64,000 nucleotides of DNA, from the NCBI GenBank assembly GCA_942159475.1, contig OW804095.1, forward strand, positions 60,664,773 through 60,728,772. Reading direction: 5' to 3'. The stretch's first letter is position 1. The number at the start of each line of letters is the position of its first letter. The translations under genes and the position numbers were made by a program. The DNA is from Sthenelais limicola (taxonomy: Eukaryota > Annelida > Polychaeta > Phyllodocida > Sigalionidae). Below are positions 1 through 10,072 of this stretch, one piece after another. The notes below the pieces were generated by a model that did no database searches, was not told the origin of the DNA, and saw only the letters and a program-made list of their open reading frames with translations.

Positions 1-955
1 AACACAACATACACACATATATATATCTCGGTCTCGACAAGGGACTATACCTGGGTGCGCAGTACCGACTGCCCAAAGGCACGTGAAAGTCCTGTTAGAT
101 TTGTTCATTTAAAAAAGAGAACACATCTCAGTAAATCCTCAACAACAACAACCGCAATCCTCTTGATCGGGATACATATACATTGATATATATAATGTTC
201 ACCATGCTGCATATAATACTCCATATGAGAAGCACCGATGATACAACCAGAGTAGTACATTGCAACTCTGATACAACGAAGAAAAAATGAGGAATATGGA
301 AAAGCCCTTCCACCCTTCCACTCACCAAGGAAGACAGTACGCAACTGAATGTTTGGTGCGTCAAAGTAGATTTTCGGAAGGTCCCGATCTATATTGGGCG
401 TTACGTAAGGGCAATTATGTTGGCTGCCTTAAGCTGGGCGGGCGTTATGACGTATTGTACAGAAAACATAATTGGTTTGGTTTGGAAACGTTTTCCCGCC
501 ATGTTTTGCTGAACCTATATCTTTCTTTTCACGTATGTTTGTATATCAGAGATACGTACGGATACGTTTACGTTTACGTATAGGTTAGACTTGCTGAACC
601 TCACTATTTAATAAATAAATTAATTAACATATTTGTAGCGAAATGACATTTCCAGGGACAATTAAAGATATGTGACTTAAAATGCACCGAACCACCCAAG
701 GCATTTTTTGAATTTCTATGTGAGAAAATGTATATACTCTCCGTGCAGTTAGTATTGTGGGAAAGTGTAGAAAATGAAAAGATAAAAAATCAGCACGAGA
801 GGTCACTTGTAATTATGTCATACCGATATTTCCGCATGATTAGTCTAAATATTCAATGACGTAATATTGTATAACATTACATAATAAGGTGTAACCTTAT
901 TAATATGATTATGATTATGAATATGTACCTCAGTACATGAATATGAATATTAATG
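1..955. other. Gene-poor A+T-rich flank
   Basis: I see no convincing gene here. Short open frames on both strands lack recognisable motifs and have low-complexity composition. From about 880 the sequence has simple AT-rich repeats built on variants of 'atgattatgaatatg'. Confidence 0.5.
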
Positions 956-1332
956 TGTCAGTTACCCGGGGTCAGTTATAATCTAGGTCATCTTGCCATG
1001 TCTAGCCAAGCATGGCTACCTCTACACCTGTCCAGGTGTGCCACATATTACGTAACCAGTATACACTAATTAATACTCGGACCGGCCACATGGTGGCCCG
1101 GCCCTCATCCACCATTGGTCCACGTGACCACATGTAATACCACCTGCTATTGGTGACAGACCACGTGACCTAATGTAACCCCAACGGTCACTGGCTAACC
1201 ATAAGGCACACCTGGACCCCTGCTGATATAACCCATGTCGTAGACAATAAAGCTTGTTCTCTGATATTCTTTGAATATACTTCTGCCTCCTGGATTGATT
1301 ACTTCACGAGCATCCCAGCGCTAGGAGACACA
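956..1332 (+). repeat. Candidate LTR (TG...CA, 377 bp)
   Basis: The stretch starts TGTCAGTTACC and ends GAGACACA, giving the TG...CA ends expected of an LTR. It contains a TATA-like 'tgatataaccc' near 1224 and an AATAAA signal near 1246. Ty3/gypsy RT coding begins immediately downstream, which supports a retroelement origin. The second LTR is absent and no primer-binding site is clear, so the boundaries are inferred. It could instead be another repeat containing a polyadenylation signal. Confidence 0.4.
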
Positions 1333-1334
1333 AC

Positions 1335-1661
1335 GGGGAAGAGGACAGAGATAAAACTAGTTTTTGCTCCTATAGCAAGAAATACAGGTATAAGGTACTA
1401 CCAATGGGACCTAAAACATCCCCACAAGCCTTCTGTGCTCTAGTGACCATGATTCTTAAGAAACTTAGGTATAAATGTGCGATTCCATATCTGGACGACC
1501 TCCTAATTTTATCCCGCAGTGAGGAAGATCATTTCTTAAGCATATCAGTTTCCCTTGGTGTAGGCCTAGTTCCGCCGGACGATATCAAAGGGAGTTACCG
1601 TTTTCGGATCGAGTTCCAATGTAGACCCAAAGATAGTAGTAATTACTATAATCTTTGGTAG
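1335..1661 (+). pseudogene. Ty3/gypsy reverse transcriptase fragment
   Basis: This frame shows consecutive RT blocks: a KYRYKVLPMGPKTSP segment (the usual L-P-F/M-G...-P block), then IPYLDDLLILS with the Y-x-D-D catalytic site near 1486-1500, then degeneration. About 70 residues are recognisable, against roughly 200 for a full RT domain. There is no gag, protease, RNase H or integrase around it. It lies directly after a candidate LTR, so it is probably the remnant of a gypsy element with a large internal deletion. The reading after about 1545 no longer resembles RT. Confidence 0.7.
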
Positions 1662-2206
1662 ACCTTAGTTCTGTGCATTTTACATCTAGGCTACCGGTCA
1701 AGTTGATCGATACACCTCCAATATCTATTCAGAAGACATGTGTCATAAAGTATGATATGGAAGAAATGTCTATTTCATATAGTCTTCAGATTCTACTGTT
1801 TCATATGTGATGTGTGACAGATAGATGAGTCGCAAAAAAGTGGATTTTGAGATATCACCATGCGTATATGAAAAGGTGAATAAATTTGGTGATAAATTAT
1901 ATTTGGTCAATGTTATATGATACAGTAGTTATTTTGTAGAGCTAATAAGATTCACACCAGTCCGAGTAAATATAACAATATAATTATGACATCAATTACT
2001 ATAAAGTAGTTAAATATAGGCCTACTCATTTATAACCTCAGGTATTCATAACTTCAATAGGCCTATACAACTTTGAAATTTGTATTGTGCCGTTTGTATT
2101 TATGCTACTAGTGTTATACCTTATGGTTACATAAGGGCCCATACCTTATCAATTTGTGTTACACTACGTATAACACTAGTATCCAACACATCGTCGACCC
2201 TACATT
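1662..2206. other. Gene-less stretch with an inverted repeat
   Basis: No gene is visible. A perfect 13-bp inverted repeat (ACTAGTGTTATAC at 2107-2119, its complement at 2168-2180) sits just upstream of element E1, separated by a 48-bp loop. It may be part of an older repeat or of the E1 target region. Confidence 0.5.
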
Positions 2207-2351
2207 CCTGAGGCTTGCCGGAACGGGAAGTCCTCGGCATTGGGGCCAAAGAGGTCACACTACGCACTACGCAACTTCTGTTGCACGTTGGACGTGGCCA
2301 GCATCTCTCCCTCTCTCTGCTGCTTCTCCAGCTAACGAGCACGCAAATTTG
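2207..2351 (+). repeat. E1 split direct repeat A1
   Basis: A 145-bp unit beginning CCTGAGGCTTGCCGG. It recurs at 7098-7242 with only two differences noticed by eye (T/C and A/G). It marks the 5' end of E1. Confidence 0.9.
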
Positions 2352-2437
2352 TTAGCTTTGGCTTTGGCTTTTATTATACCTCTACCTCGGGTCGGAATGC
2401 TCCAGAACTCGACAGTTCAATACAACCCGGTGCCGAG

Positions 2438-3733
2438 ATGGGTAAAAACACCTCAGAATCTAAGGAGAAGAAGCAGACAGAGACTCGCTCGGGTCGCAAG
2501 ATCTCTCCGAATCCAAAGTTCGCTGGAGACGAAGACGGCCATGTTGGAGATGCTCCTCTCATAGAAGATGCGGTTGACACTCCTTCTTCTGACGATACTC
2601 AAGAGACGTCCCCGGAGCCTGTGAAAAAGAAAAGGAAAGTTTCTAAATTCGTCACGAAGGTTGAGTTCAACCAGCTACTAGCATCCATTGAGGACTTGAA
2701 GGCGAGCACAGAAAAGTTAGGTCGGGGCCAGCCACCGAACCAGGCTAATTACCAGGTTCCCCTCAGCACTTCTGTTCAGCCGGAAATTCCCCGCCATGTT
2801 GCGACTCATCCTGTGATGTCACAGATCCGCGCTCCCTTGACTTCCGCCCAACCGGGCTTGGGGCTTGCGACCTCACTCAGACCAGCACCCTTGGCAGCTC
2901 CGATCTACGGGAATGGAAAGTGTTATCCGAGAGATCCAAATCAGGTGCCAGCACTACAACAGCAGCCTGCCTATCCTATGGTGCAACCAATCTTCTCGGC
3001 AGGGGCAACTGCACTTCCAGACCCAACAACTCTCACTGCTGCCTACAGAGACTCCCCGCTGGTATACGACGCACTCGACAGACAGTATCCTGCTGTTGGC
3101 CATTCGAAAGGTATGCTCAAATTCGTAAAACCCTTTACCACTCCAGAGGCAAGCCTCCCTGCAGATATTTATGAAATAGTACGCCAGGAAAAAAGGGATC
3201 TCACCTTCCCGGAGTACGTGTGTGGTTTCAGTCGTATGATAAATAAGAACTTGATTCTGACTTCATTGCCTTACCAGATGGTTAAACACCTCGAGGCTAT
3301 ATCTGAGGATTTCACTAGATTTAGTTGGGAGGGAGTGCGTGCGTGGTCGCACTCCTGCCTTGCTATGATCAATGAGGAACAAGCAAACTGGCATGACACC
3401 TTCCATTTCCAGTTTGAGAGGTCCCGACTCGCATGGAGTCAGCCTTCTTCAGCTAAAGTACCCTCTGCTCCTACTACATTATCTACTCCTTGCCCGTCAT
3501 ACAACTTCGATGACTGCCCTGAGAGTGCCACTCACTCCTCAGGCTCAATCTCGCTGCTTCACACGTGTGGATTCTGTTACTTCCTATCCAGGGGAAAGTC
3601 ATACCCACACCCCTCCAAGTCATGCAATAATAAGGCGCGGATGCCTGACAAACAGGGAAAGGATAACAAGAAGGCAGCTTCAAATCAGTGGAATAATAAG
3701 AAGCCTGCTTCGAACACAGATTCAAAAAACTGA
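2438..3733 (+). CDS. gag: E1 Gag-like protein, 431 aa
   Basis: This is the putative nucleocapsid/structural protein of E1. The ATG at 2438 is the first good start after A1. The N-terminal 70 residues are charged and carry PVKKKRKV at residues 61-68, very like the classical SV40-type nuclear localisation signal. The middle is Pro/Gln-rich and probably disordered. The conserved part begins around residue 225. Near residues 350-396 a Cys/His cluster (C...C...H...LH-x-C-x2-C...H...C) recurs in the gag of E2 and E4, so it is probably a zinc-binding domain specific to this group. The C-terminus is Lys/Asn-rich, suiting nucleic-acid binding. Pol follows almost at once in the -1 frame. The role is inferred from position and shared motif. 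Confidence 0.75.
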   Translation: MGKNTSESKEKKQTETRSGRKISPNPKFAGDEDGHVGDAPLIEDAVDTPSSDDTQETSPEPVKKKRKVSKFVTKVEFNQLLASIEDLKASTEKLGRGQPPNQANYQVPLSTSVQPEIPRHVATHPVMSQIRAPLTSAQPGLGLATSLRPAPLAAPIYGNGKCYPRDPNQVPALQQQPAYPMVQPIFSAGATALPDPTTLTAAYRDSPLVYDALDRQYPAVGHSKGMLKFVKPFTTPEASLPADIYEIVRQEKRDLTFPEYVCGFSRMINKNLILTSLPYQMVKHLEAISEDFTRFSWEGVRAWSHSCLAMINEEQANWHDTFHFQFERSRLAWSQPSSAKVPSAPTTLSTPCPSYNFDDCPESATHSSGSISLLHTCGFCYFLSRGKSYPHPSKSCNNKARMPDKQGKDNKKAASNQWNNKKPASNTDSKN

Positions 3734-4035
3734 ATCGCCGTGTTGTGCCTGCATCGGATTTTCATGTTGTGTTTACTCCCGAAGTGTTAGCTTTACCTAC
3801 CTCCATGCAGGAGAGCTCTCAGAAGGGCCCTGCTTCTCTCTCTCTTCCACTAGAGAGTTCGGTAAAAGATGGCGCTTCTTCCGCTTTGGCCAGAAAGCCT
3901 TTCGGTGCAGGTACTGTTCATTCTGTTGTTGACTTTGACGTTAATATTCATCGTACCAGCCTCAGTACTGACTCGATCAACAACCTCCCCTCGCCGGGAA
4001 ATGATATGTGTCATCAACCTCATAATCTTGACTAG

Positions 4036-5889
4036 AACTCACACGCTCGTAACGGCGAGGTAGCACTGTCTTCTAAGAATCTCACTGCCACCCATGTTGA
4101 CTCAGTGGCCCATCACAGTGTTTATGTCCATGAATTCGACCCTGATATTGATGCTGTGTGTGATTTATCAGTCCCTCAGGTGCCCGTGGAGGGTGTGTCT
4201 CGCCTGAGTTGGCCCTTCCCTGCAGTATTGTCTGGGGATTTTGTTAAAACTTATGAAGCTGTCAGGGCTTCGGCTCGCCCAAACATGTTTGGAGCGAAAA
4301 TAACTCTCCCATCCAAACTTAATCTTGACGTGTGGCATAAGTATACTACCAATCATCGCATGGATAGCATGATCATGCAAGGCCTAAGGTATGGGTTTCC
4401 TATACAATACTCCGGCCCTCCTACATATCAGGAACAATTTCCACCAAATCATGCATCAGCTCTTGCTTTCTCTTCCTACGTACAGGATTATATATCCACT
4501 GAATCTCAATTTAATGCCATCGAAGGACCTTTCTCTGCTCCGCCCTTTAAGCCATGGTTTCATGTGAGCCCTCTAATGACCAGGCCGAAATCGGATAGCA
4601 CCAAGAGGAGAATCATAGTAGATTTGTCCTTCCCAGAAGGGGGGATAAAAAAGTTTATTCCTTCAAACACATTCAACGGAGAGCCAGCTCGTCACACCCT
4701 ACCCACTGTGTTCGACGCTCTCAAACTCATCCGCAGAACGGGTGAACATGCCTTTCTCTCTGTAATCGACCTCGAGAGAGCATATAGACAATTTCAAGTT
4801 TGCCCCCTCGATTGGCCTCTGCTCGGAGTAAGCTTCAAACGCAAGTTTTTCTTCGACAGAGCGCTCCCATTCGGTGCGAGGGCAAGCTCTTTCATTATGC
4901 AAACCATAGCAGACTTCATTGTTCGTGCTCTTGCCACATTAGATATAACAGCCCTAATGTATCTCGATGATATCATAATTGTTTCATCTGACTCTGCTCT
5001 GGCTGACCAACATCTCCAAACTGCCTTAGGATTGATTCGGAGCCTCGGATTGTCCGTTGCCCCCCACAAGATCCAGGGCCCCTCCCAGAAGGTTATATGG
5101 TTAGGAATTACCATAGATGTGTTTCACAACTTGATATCAATCCCACCTACAAAGATACAAGACACTCTGTCTTGTTTGGCCAAAATTCACGCCTCAACTT
5201 CTGTCCTGACTAGAGACATGCAGCAGGCTGTCGGCAGAATCAACCACCTCTCTAAAGTCGTAAGCCCTGCTAGAGCTTTTATTAACCGCCTCCTCGCAGC
5301 TATGAGGGCGGCCAAGGGAGCCTCAGTTTATGTCACAAGCTCAGTCAAAGCGGACCTGAAGTGGTTCGATGACTTTCTCAAAGTGTTCAACGGTACAAAT
5401 ATAATTCCTACAATGTGTGTCTCCAGGACCATCTGGGTGGACTCGTCCACAGTTGGAGCAGGGGGTACGGATGGTAGGAGCTGGTACGCTTACAAGTACA
5501 CATCATCATATGTGTCCGACGACATCAATTTCCTCGAAGCTGCAAACTGTCTAGCAGCCGCTAGACTGTTCTGTAATGACTCTGATGCTGCTAACATCGT
5601 AAGGATCTGCTGTGATAACTCCTCAGCGGTCTTTGCCCTATCTGGCGGAAGAGCCAGAGACAAGAACCTAGGTGCCTGCGCAAGGGCATTCTGGTTCCTT
5701 GCAGCGAGACTCAACATAACATTTGAGTTCCTCCACATCCCAGGCGTTCTTATGGAACTGCCGGATGCCCTCTCTAGAGCCTTCTCTTCAGATGTGTTTA
5801 AGATCAAGGCGTCAGCCATTATTCATGAAAAGAAGCTTTCTAGACTGGAAATGTCCTCCTCAAAATTTGACGTTTCTACTTTTATATAG
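4036..5889 (+). CDS. pol: E1 Pol: reverse transcriptase-RNase H
   Basis: This copies element RNA into DNA and degrades the RNA strand. A leader in the same frame (about 3745-4035) ends at a TAG at 4033-4035, which probably breaks an originally longer ORF starting right after gag. The conserved leader block FGAKITLPSKLN is near 4288. The RT fingers and palm follow, with MYLDDI at 4957-4974 as the catalytic site. RNase H follows with IWVDSS near 5431, LEAANC near 5536, CCDNSS near 5608 and PDALSR near 5761, supplying the D-E-D-D residues. No protease, integrase or methyltransferase domain is seen. The stop overlaps the YR frame by a base, a compact arrangement. The only defect noticed is the leader stop. 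Confidence 0.85.
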   Translation, partial: NSHARNGEVALSSKNLTATHVDSVAHHSVYVHEFDPDIDAVCDLSVPQVPVEGVSRLSWPFPAVLSGDFVKTYEAVRASARPNMFGAKITLPSKLNLDVWHKYTTNHRMDSMIMQGLRYGFPIQYSGPPTYQEQFPPNHASALAFSSYVQDYISTESQFNAIEGPFSAPPFKPWFHVSPLMTRPKSDSTKRRIIVDLSFPEGGIKKFIPSNTFNGEPARHTLPTVFDALKLIRRTGEHAFLSVIDLERAYRQFQVCPLDWPLLGVSFKRKFFFDRALPFGARASSFIMQTIADFIVRALATLDITALMYLDDIIIVSSDSALADQHLQTALGLIRSLGLSVAPHKIQGPSQKVIWLGITIDVFHNLISIPPTKIQDTLSCLAKIHASTSVLTRDMQQAVGRINHLSKVVSPARAFINRLLAAMRAAKGASVYVTSSVKADLKWFDDFLKVFNGTNIIPTMCVSRTIWVDSSTVGAGGTDGRSWYAYKYTSSYVSDDINFLEAANCLAAARLFCNDSDAANIVRICCDNSSAVFALSGGRARDKNLGACARAFWFLAARLNITFEFLHIPGVLMELPDALSRAFSSDVFKIKASAIIHEKKLSRLEMSSSKFDVSTFI

Positions 5890-6860
5890 GTCCTCTTCAG
5901 CACGCGCTGGCTGAGGCAGCCACAGCTCGGCAGCGCCTCGCCTATCGCCCCGGGACCCTCTCTAACAGGAAGTCAGCAGTCACCCTGTTCGTCGCCTTCT
6001 GCCACCGACTTGAACTGCCTTTCGACTTTCCTACAGCCCCTCACCTCTGCTGGTTCATCGAATATCTCGCCTCGAAGGGCCGAGTTTCGACAACGATAAA
6101 GAACACTATCTCAAGTCTTAAGGCGTACTACAAGATCGCATTCCCCGAGGTCGCAGCCTTTGATGACTCGCTCTTGTACACAGCGTTAAGAGCGCTAGAG
6201 ATTTCTCACCGTCATACCCCTGATCAGAAACTTCCCGTCATGCCGGCCATACTCTCAAGTGTGTTACATTCCCTGTCCTATGACCCTATTTTCCCTCAAC
6301 TGAGAGTTGCTTTCCTCCTCATGTTTCTAGGATATCTGAGGCAGAGCAATGTATCCCCTAAATCATCCTCCACATTTGACCCTACTCGCCATCTTACCCG
6401 CTCAGATGTTGAGCTCCTACATAATGGTGTCAATATATCTGTTAAGTGGTCCAAAACCCTTCAATCCGGGCTATGCCCCAAGTATATCTTTCTCCCTGCA
6501 ATCCCCGGAAGTGTATTCTGTTTTGTGTCTGCGATTTCATATCTCTTTAACCATATCAATTACCGAACTGACTCTCCCCTCATCATGTACAAGGATGGGA
6601 ACGCCGTTCCCTGTGGTGTCCTTCTTCAGAAATGGAACACTGCCCTTACAGGACTTGGACTCTCCCCTAAAGACTATTCTCTTCATAGCCTTAGAAGGGG
6701 TGGAGCATCATTCTCGTATTACTCGGGCTCCGCATCAATTGAGGATGTCTGGGCGCATGGCACCTGGGCATCAGACTCGGTACTAGCATACCTCAGACCC
6801 CAGCCCGGTCCTACGTCGTCTGTTCATGCAGCCCTTTTGAATATTGACAATTACCTTTAA
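5889..6860 (+). CDS. E1 tyrosine recombinase
   Basis: This enzyme would insert E1 DNA by tyrosine-mediated strand exchange. The frame is open from the end of pol and has no early ATG, so it is probably reached by frameshift or reinitiation; the coordinates give the open frame, not a proven start. Near the N-terminus an ARQRLAYRPGT block and a helical core-binding-like domain precede the catalytic domain. The catalytic signatures are an Arg in LRQSN near 6337, HSLRR at 6684-6698, and GTWASDSVLAYLR near 6760-6798 with the terminal Tyr. All R-H-R-Y positions appear present. About 320 residues is normal for DIRS/Ngaro recombinases. Confidence 0.85.
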   Translation, partial: GPLQHALAEAATARQRLAYRPGTLSNRKSAVTLFVAFCHRLELPFDFPTAPHLCWFIEYLASKGRVSTTIKNTISSLKAYYKIAFPEVAAFDDSLLYTALRALEISHRHTPDQKLPVMPAILSSVLHSLSYDPIFPQLRVAFLLMFLGYLRQSNVSPKSSSTFDPTRHLTRSDVELLHNGVNISVKWSKTLQSGLCPKYIFLPAIPGSVFCFVSAISYLFNHINYRTDSPLIMYKDGNAVPCGVLLQKWNTALTGLGLSPKDYSLHSLRRGGASFSYYSGSASIEDVWAHGTWASDSVLAYLRPQPGPTSSVHAALLNIDNYL

Positions 6861-6888
6861 TATCCTCATCACATTTAACCATAGGTTT

Positions 6889-7097
6889 GGCTCTTATATC
6901 ATGTACACATCAAGTATATTATTACTCTTCTCTTTATCATGTAAATCATGCACTGAATATCTACGTATTGATCATGTATTGAATCATGTGTCGCTCTATA
7001 CCATGTCCTGCATTGTATTGATATACTTATGACTGATGTATGCTGTCCAGCCTGATTAAACAGGATTCGAACTTTAACCTCTTGTTGTGTCTTAATG
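6889..7097 (+). repeat. E1 split direct repeat B1
   Basis: A 209-bp unit starting GGCTCTTATATCATG. It directly abuts A2 and recurs as B2 at 7299-7495. It differs from B2 by a 12-bp extra segment ('attgaatcatgt' duplication) near 6980. Confidence 0.9.
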
Positions 7098-7242
7098 CCT
7101 GAGGCTTGCCGGAACGGGAAGTCCTCGGCATTGGGGCCAAAGAGGTCACACTACGCACTACGCAACTTCCGTTGCACGTTGGACGTGGCCAGCGTCTCTC
7201 CCTCTCTCTGCTGCTTCTCCAGCTAACGAGCACGCAAATTTG
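7098..7242 (+). repeat. E1 split direct repeat A2
   Basis: The second copy of the 145-bp A unit, immediately after B1. The B1-A2 junction is the arrangement expected when a circular intermediate is used as template. A 56-bp spacer separates A2 from B2. Confidence 0.9.
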
Positions 7243-7298
7243 CCCTCCGTCCCACCCTTACCAATTTACATTTTTAAATTTACAATTTACATTCCTAG

Positions 7299-7495
7299 GG
7301 CTCTTATATCATGTACACATCAAGTATATTATTACTCTTCTCTTTATCATGTAAATCATGCACTGAATATCTACGTATTGATCATGTATCGCTCTATACC
7401 ATGTCCTGCATTGTATTGATATACTTATGACTGATGTATGCTGTCCAGCCTGATTAAACAGGATTCGAACTTTAACCTCTTGTTGTGTCTTAATG
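7299..7495 (+). repeat. E1 split direct repeat B2
   Basis: The second B copy, ending ...TTGTGTCTTAATG like B1. It gives the 3' boundary of E1. Confidence 0.9.
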
Positions 7496-7953
7496 TACTG
7501 AATTTAGGAGTGAAGGGCTCTAGCTGTATTATAGCTATGCTACTGGTAGTCAGTCGAACCTGCCTCTACTCAATGATGATGGGTAGGTGGTGCGCGGGAA
7601 CAGTGTAATACCAGCTTGGGATTACATGGAATCCATGCATGCACGCTGTACCCATGTAAATGACAGTTCCTATGGGGAACCAACAGGCAATAAAGTGGAT
7701 CCCAATGAATTTTCAGCTGATTTCTTAGAGTGTATGCTTACTGACTGACTAACTTGACTGCACACTCTGACTATGGTCCGGTTCCTGTACTTACACTATT
7801 GACTGTTTGAGATGTCACAAGATTGGAATCAATTAAGCCCATTTAGCTCTCCAGTATGGACCTAAATTCCTCTACAAGAGTTATCATTATTAGTTATCAC
7901 AGCTAGTGAGATACACGATCATCTAGACTCTACATGAACCATTATTAGTAATT
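7496..7953. other. Gene-less spacer between E1 and E2
   Basis: I see no ORF with a recognisable motif. One AATAAA is near 7689. This is probably the old target DNA between two retroelements. Confidence 0.5.
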
Positions 7954-8134
7954 ATGTGGTAATTACTTATAGTCATTGCTGGGCATTGTGTCTCTCCCTG
8001 GTGACCACAGATAGAGTGATGTATACACCACTGCCACCTACACTTCCCCTCTCTTCGCGCTCCCCTCAGAGCGCGCACCCTCACTTCTCTTCCAGCCTCC
8101 GCTTCATCTAGACCCCGCTCCTCTCCTTCTTTGA
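7954..8134 (+). repeat. E2 split direct repeat A1
   Basis: A 181-bp unit starting ATGTGGTAATTACTT and ending CTTCTTTGA. It recurs at 13615-13796 with a few substitutions and one indel. Confidence 0.9.
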
Positions 8135-8260
8135 AGATCTACCCCTATTAGAACTTTTTTGGCCAAATCAGGCGGCTTCGCTATATATATAAGCAAGCCC
8201 CTATCTGGATTAATTCTTCACACTCAGGGAATACGCCAAGTTGTGAAGTTTATCAGAAAT

Positions 8261-9499
8261 ATGCCGAGACCAAAAAGGAAGGCCGCAAATAACACTAACG
8301 AGGAGGAGGGAAGTAAGCACAGTAACCAGACTATAATAGTCACTGCAGTTCCTGTAAAGGCGACTGTCAAATCTTTACAAAAGGATTTAACCGGAGTCTC
8401 AGGAGAAATCCTTGAAGTAAAGAATGAGTTGGCCAAACTCACTGTTCTGTTTGGTCAATTCGTTACACCAGGAGCTTCACATGCCTCTAGCCATTCGGGC
8501 TTGTCCAGATGCTCCAGATCGACCATACGTTCGAGAGGGTCAAAGAGGACACGTGAAAGTTCACGCCACAGCCCCTCAAGGTCACGCACTACAGAGGTCA
8601 AAGAGCCACTCAGAGCCAGCGCCGCGTCCGCCACCGGTTCAAGAGTTGGGCAATGGGTCACAGACTCGCAGAGGAGGGCGATGTCAGCACCCAGAGTTAT
8701 CCGGAAGCAGGTACAAGCTGACGACTATATCGAACGCGAGATTGACAGGCAGCGCTTCGCACACGGACTACATGGTAGGGTCGACATAGTCACTGAGATA
8801 CATAACTCTAAGATATTAGCAAAACCATACATGTATGTGTATAAGGAAGGGGTCCAGACGATTAAACAGAAGCTAGATGCAAGGGCGGCCTGACATATAA
8901 TGAATACCTGGATGGCTTCCTCGCATTGCTAGATGATCCGGATGGCCTGTCGGATCAGGATGACTACCCCCACCTCATAAGTTACCAAGGACAGTCTCGA
9001 ACGTCCATGGCCCGCTGTCCGCAGGTGGACACAATACATCTGGGATATGGTCGAGGCGGCCAAGATCACCTGGTCGGATCGTTCGGCCATCCAGGACGAG
9101 AGAGTGAGAATCTGCCTCATGGGGGGCGGAATAAACTACACAGCTGCATCCACGTCAGACAACAATGTTAAACAAGCCAACTCGTCCAAGAAAGATAACA
9201 CAGCTAGGGGTATTGAGGCGATATGCAGAAGGTATAATTCAAGAGACGGGTGCTCCCATAGCAGTGATCACAAGGAGTCCAACGTACTCATGCTCCATGC
9301 TTGCTCATGCTGCGATTCCATCGGCAGACGCACTCACCATAACATCAGAGATTGCCAGAAGCGCATTAAGCACCAGCAGCAGCAAGCTGAAGGATCATAC
9401 GTCCCCAGAAGCAACATATCTTCTTCCCTTAACGGGAACAGAAAGAATGGTATCAATACCTCTGAGTCAAAGGCTTCAGTAACTTCAAAAAACGAGTAA
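8261..9499 (+). pseudogene. gag: E2 Gag-like protein, frameshifted
   Basis: The frame opens with ATG at 8261 and a basic N-terminus (MPRPKRKA), followed by Ser/Arg-rich sequence. It runs to a stop at 8893. The homologous sequence then continues in the next frame (about 8893-9000, with YNEYLDGFLALL) and returns to the first frame to 9499, so two compensating indels are inferred. The last part has the same Cys/His cluster as E1 and E4 (CRRYNSRDGC...H...HACSCC...H...C), followed by a Gln/Lys-rich tail. Pol starts right after the stop, again in the -1 frame. Gag function is inferred from position and this shared motif. Confidence 0.7.
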
Positions 9500-9507
9500 C
9501 TGGCGCA

Positions 9508-10072
9508 TTGTGCACTCCCGATGCGCCACGCCCATCTCTGTATTGTAAACATGACCCAGTTCCTCATCCAGGGGCCTGCCCAGGCACCAGCCAGCTTGGT
9601 CTCGCGCAACCTCTCGTGGGGAGCGAGACTCAGCGTCACAACCAAGATGGAGGCCCCAGGATCGAAAATAGGACACTGGACACAAGCGAAAAGAGATTTC
9701 GGCTGAACCCTACGGCTAGCGAATTAGTCCCTACCAACAAACAATATGATAACAAGGTGAGTCATAGCCCCTCTCATCACACTGTTGAACATGACTACTT
9801 CGGATCAGTTATCGATGTCTGCGCGGGTAAGATTGACCCGTCCCTCGTCAATACAGATCCAGCATCACTAGCGGACTATCGATCGAAGCACTGGCCCGAT
9901 ATAGACAATGCAGCAAAGTGGTGCGGTTACGGACATATATATACTCAGGTGAGAGCAACGGGAGTGCCTAATGCTATAGGCGCCAGAATCCTACTCCCCA
10001 GCAAGCTAAACATAAAGGGATGGGAGGATCTACTGTCAAGTTCAGCACAGGATCGCGAGGTACTGGACTTTA
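9508..10072 (+). pseudogene. pol: E2 Pol, N-terminal part
   Basis: This open frame begins just after the gag stop. It holds the pol leader seen in E1: an acidic, variable region, then a conserved block near 9980-10020 (IGARILLPSKLNIKGW, matching FGAKITLPSKLN of E1). It is cut at 10073 by the TTAA-flanked MITE, which ends the protein prematurely at 10185 in foreign sequence. The frame continues exactly on the other side of the MITE. No ATG is conserved near the start, as in E1, so translation probably depends on recoding or reinitiation after gag. Confidence 0.7.

Larger units (their letters stand above)
2207..7495 (+). mobile_element. YR retrotransposon E1 (Ngaro-like)
   Basis: This is a complete tyrosine-recombinase retrotransposon. 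Its order is A1 repeat, gag, RT-RNase H, YR, then B1-A2-B2. The A copies (145 bp) and B copies (209 and 197 bp) are the split direct repeats typical of the Ngaro and PAT groups, which insert by recombinase and make no usual target duplication. There is no integrase or protease domain. I saw no methyltransferase domain between RNase H and YR, which favours Ngaro over DIRS or PAT. One in-frame TAG (4033-4035) lies in the pol leader, so this copy is close to intact but may be inactive. Confidence 0.85.

Noticed and set aside
287..583. 98-codon plus-strand open frame near the window start
   Set aside because: No motif, and the sequence around it is repeat-like with overlapping short frames on the other strand.
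2207..7495. A and B repeats of E1 read as LTRs
   Set aside because: The order A1...B1-A2-B2 and the encoded recombinase fit split direct repeats; there is no integrase or polypurine tract-LTR junction.
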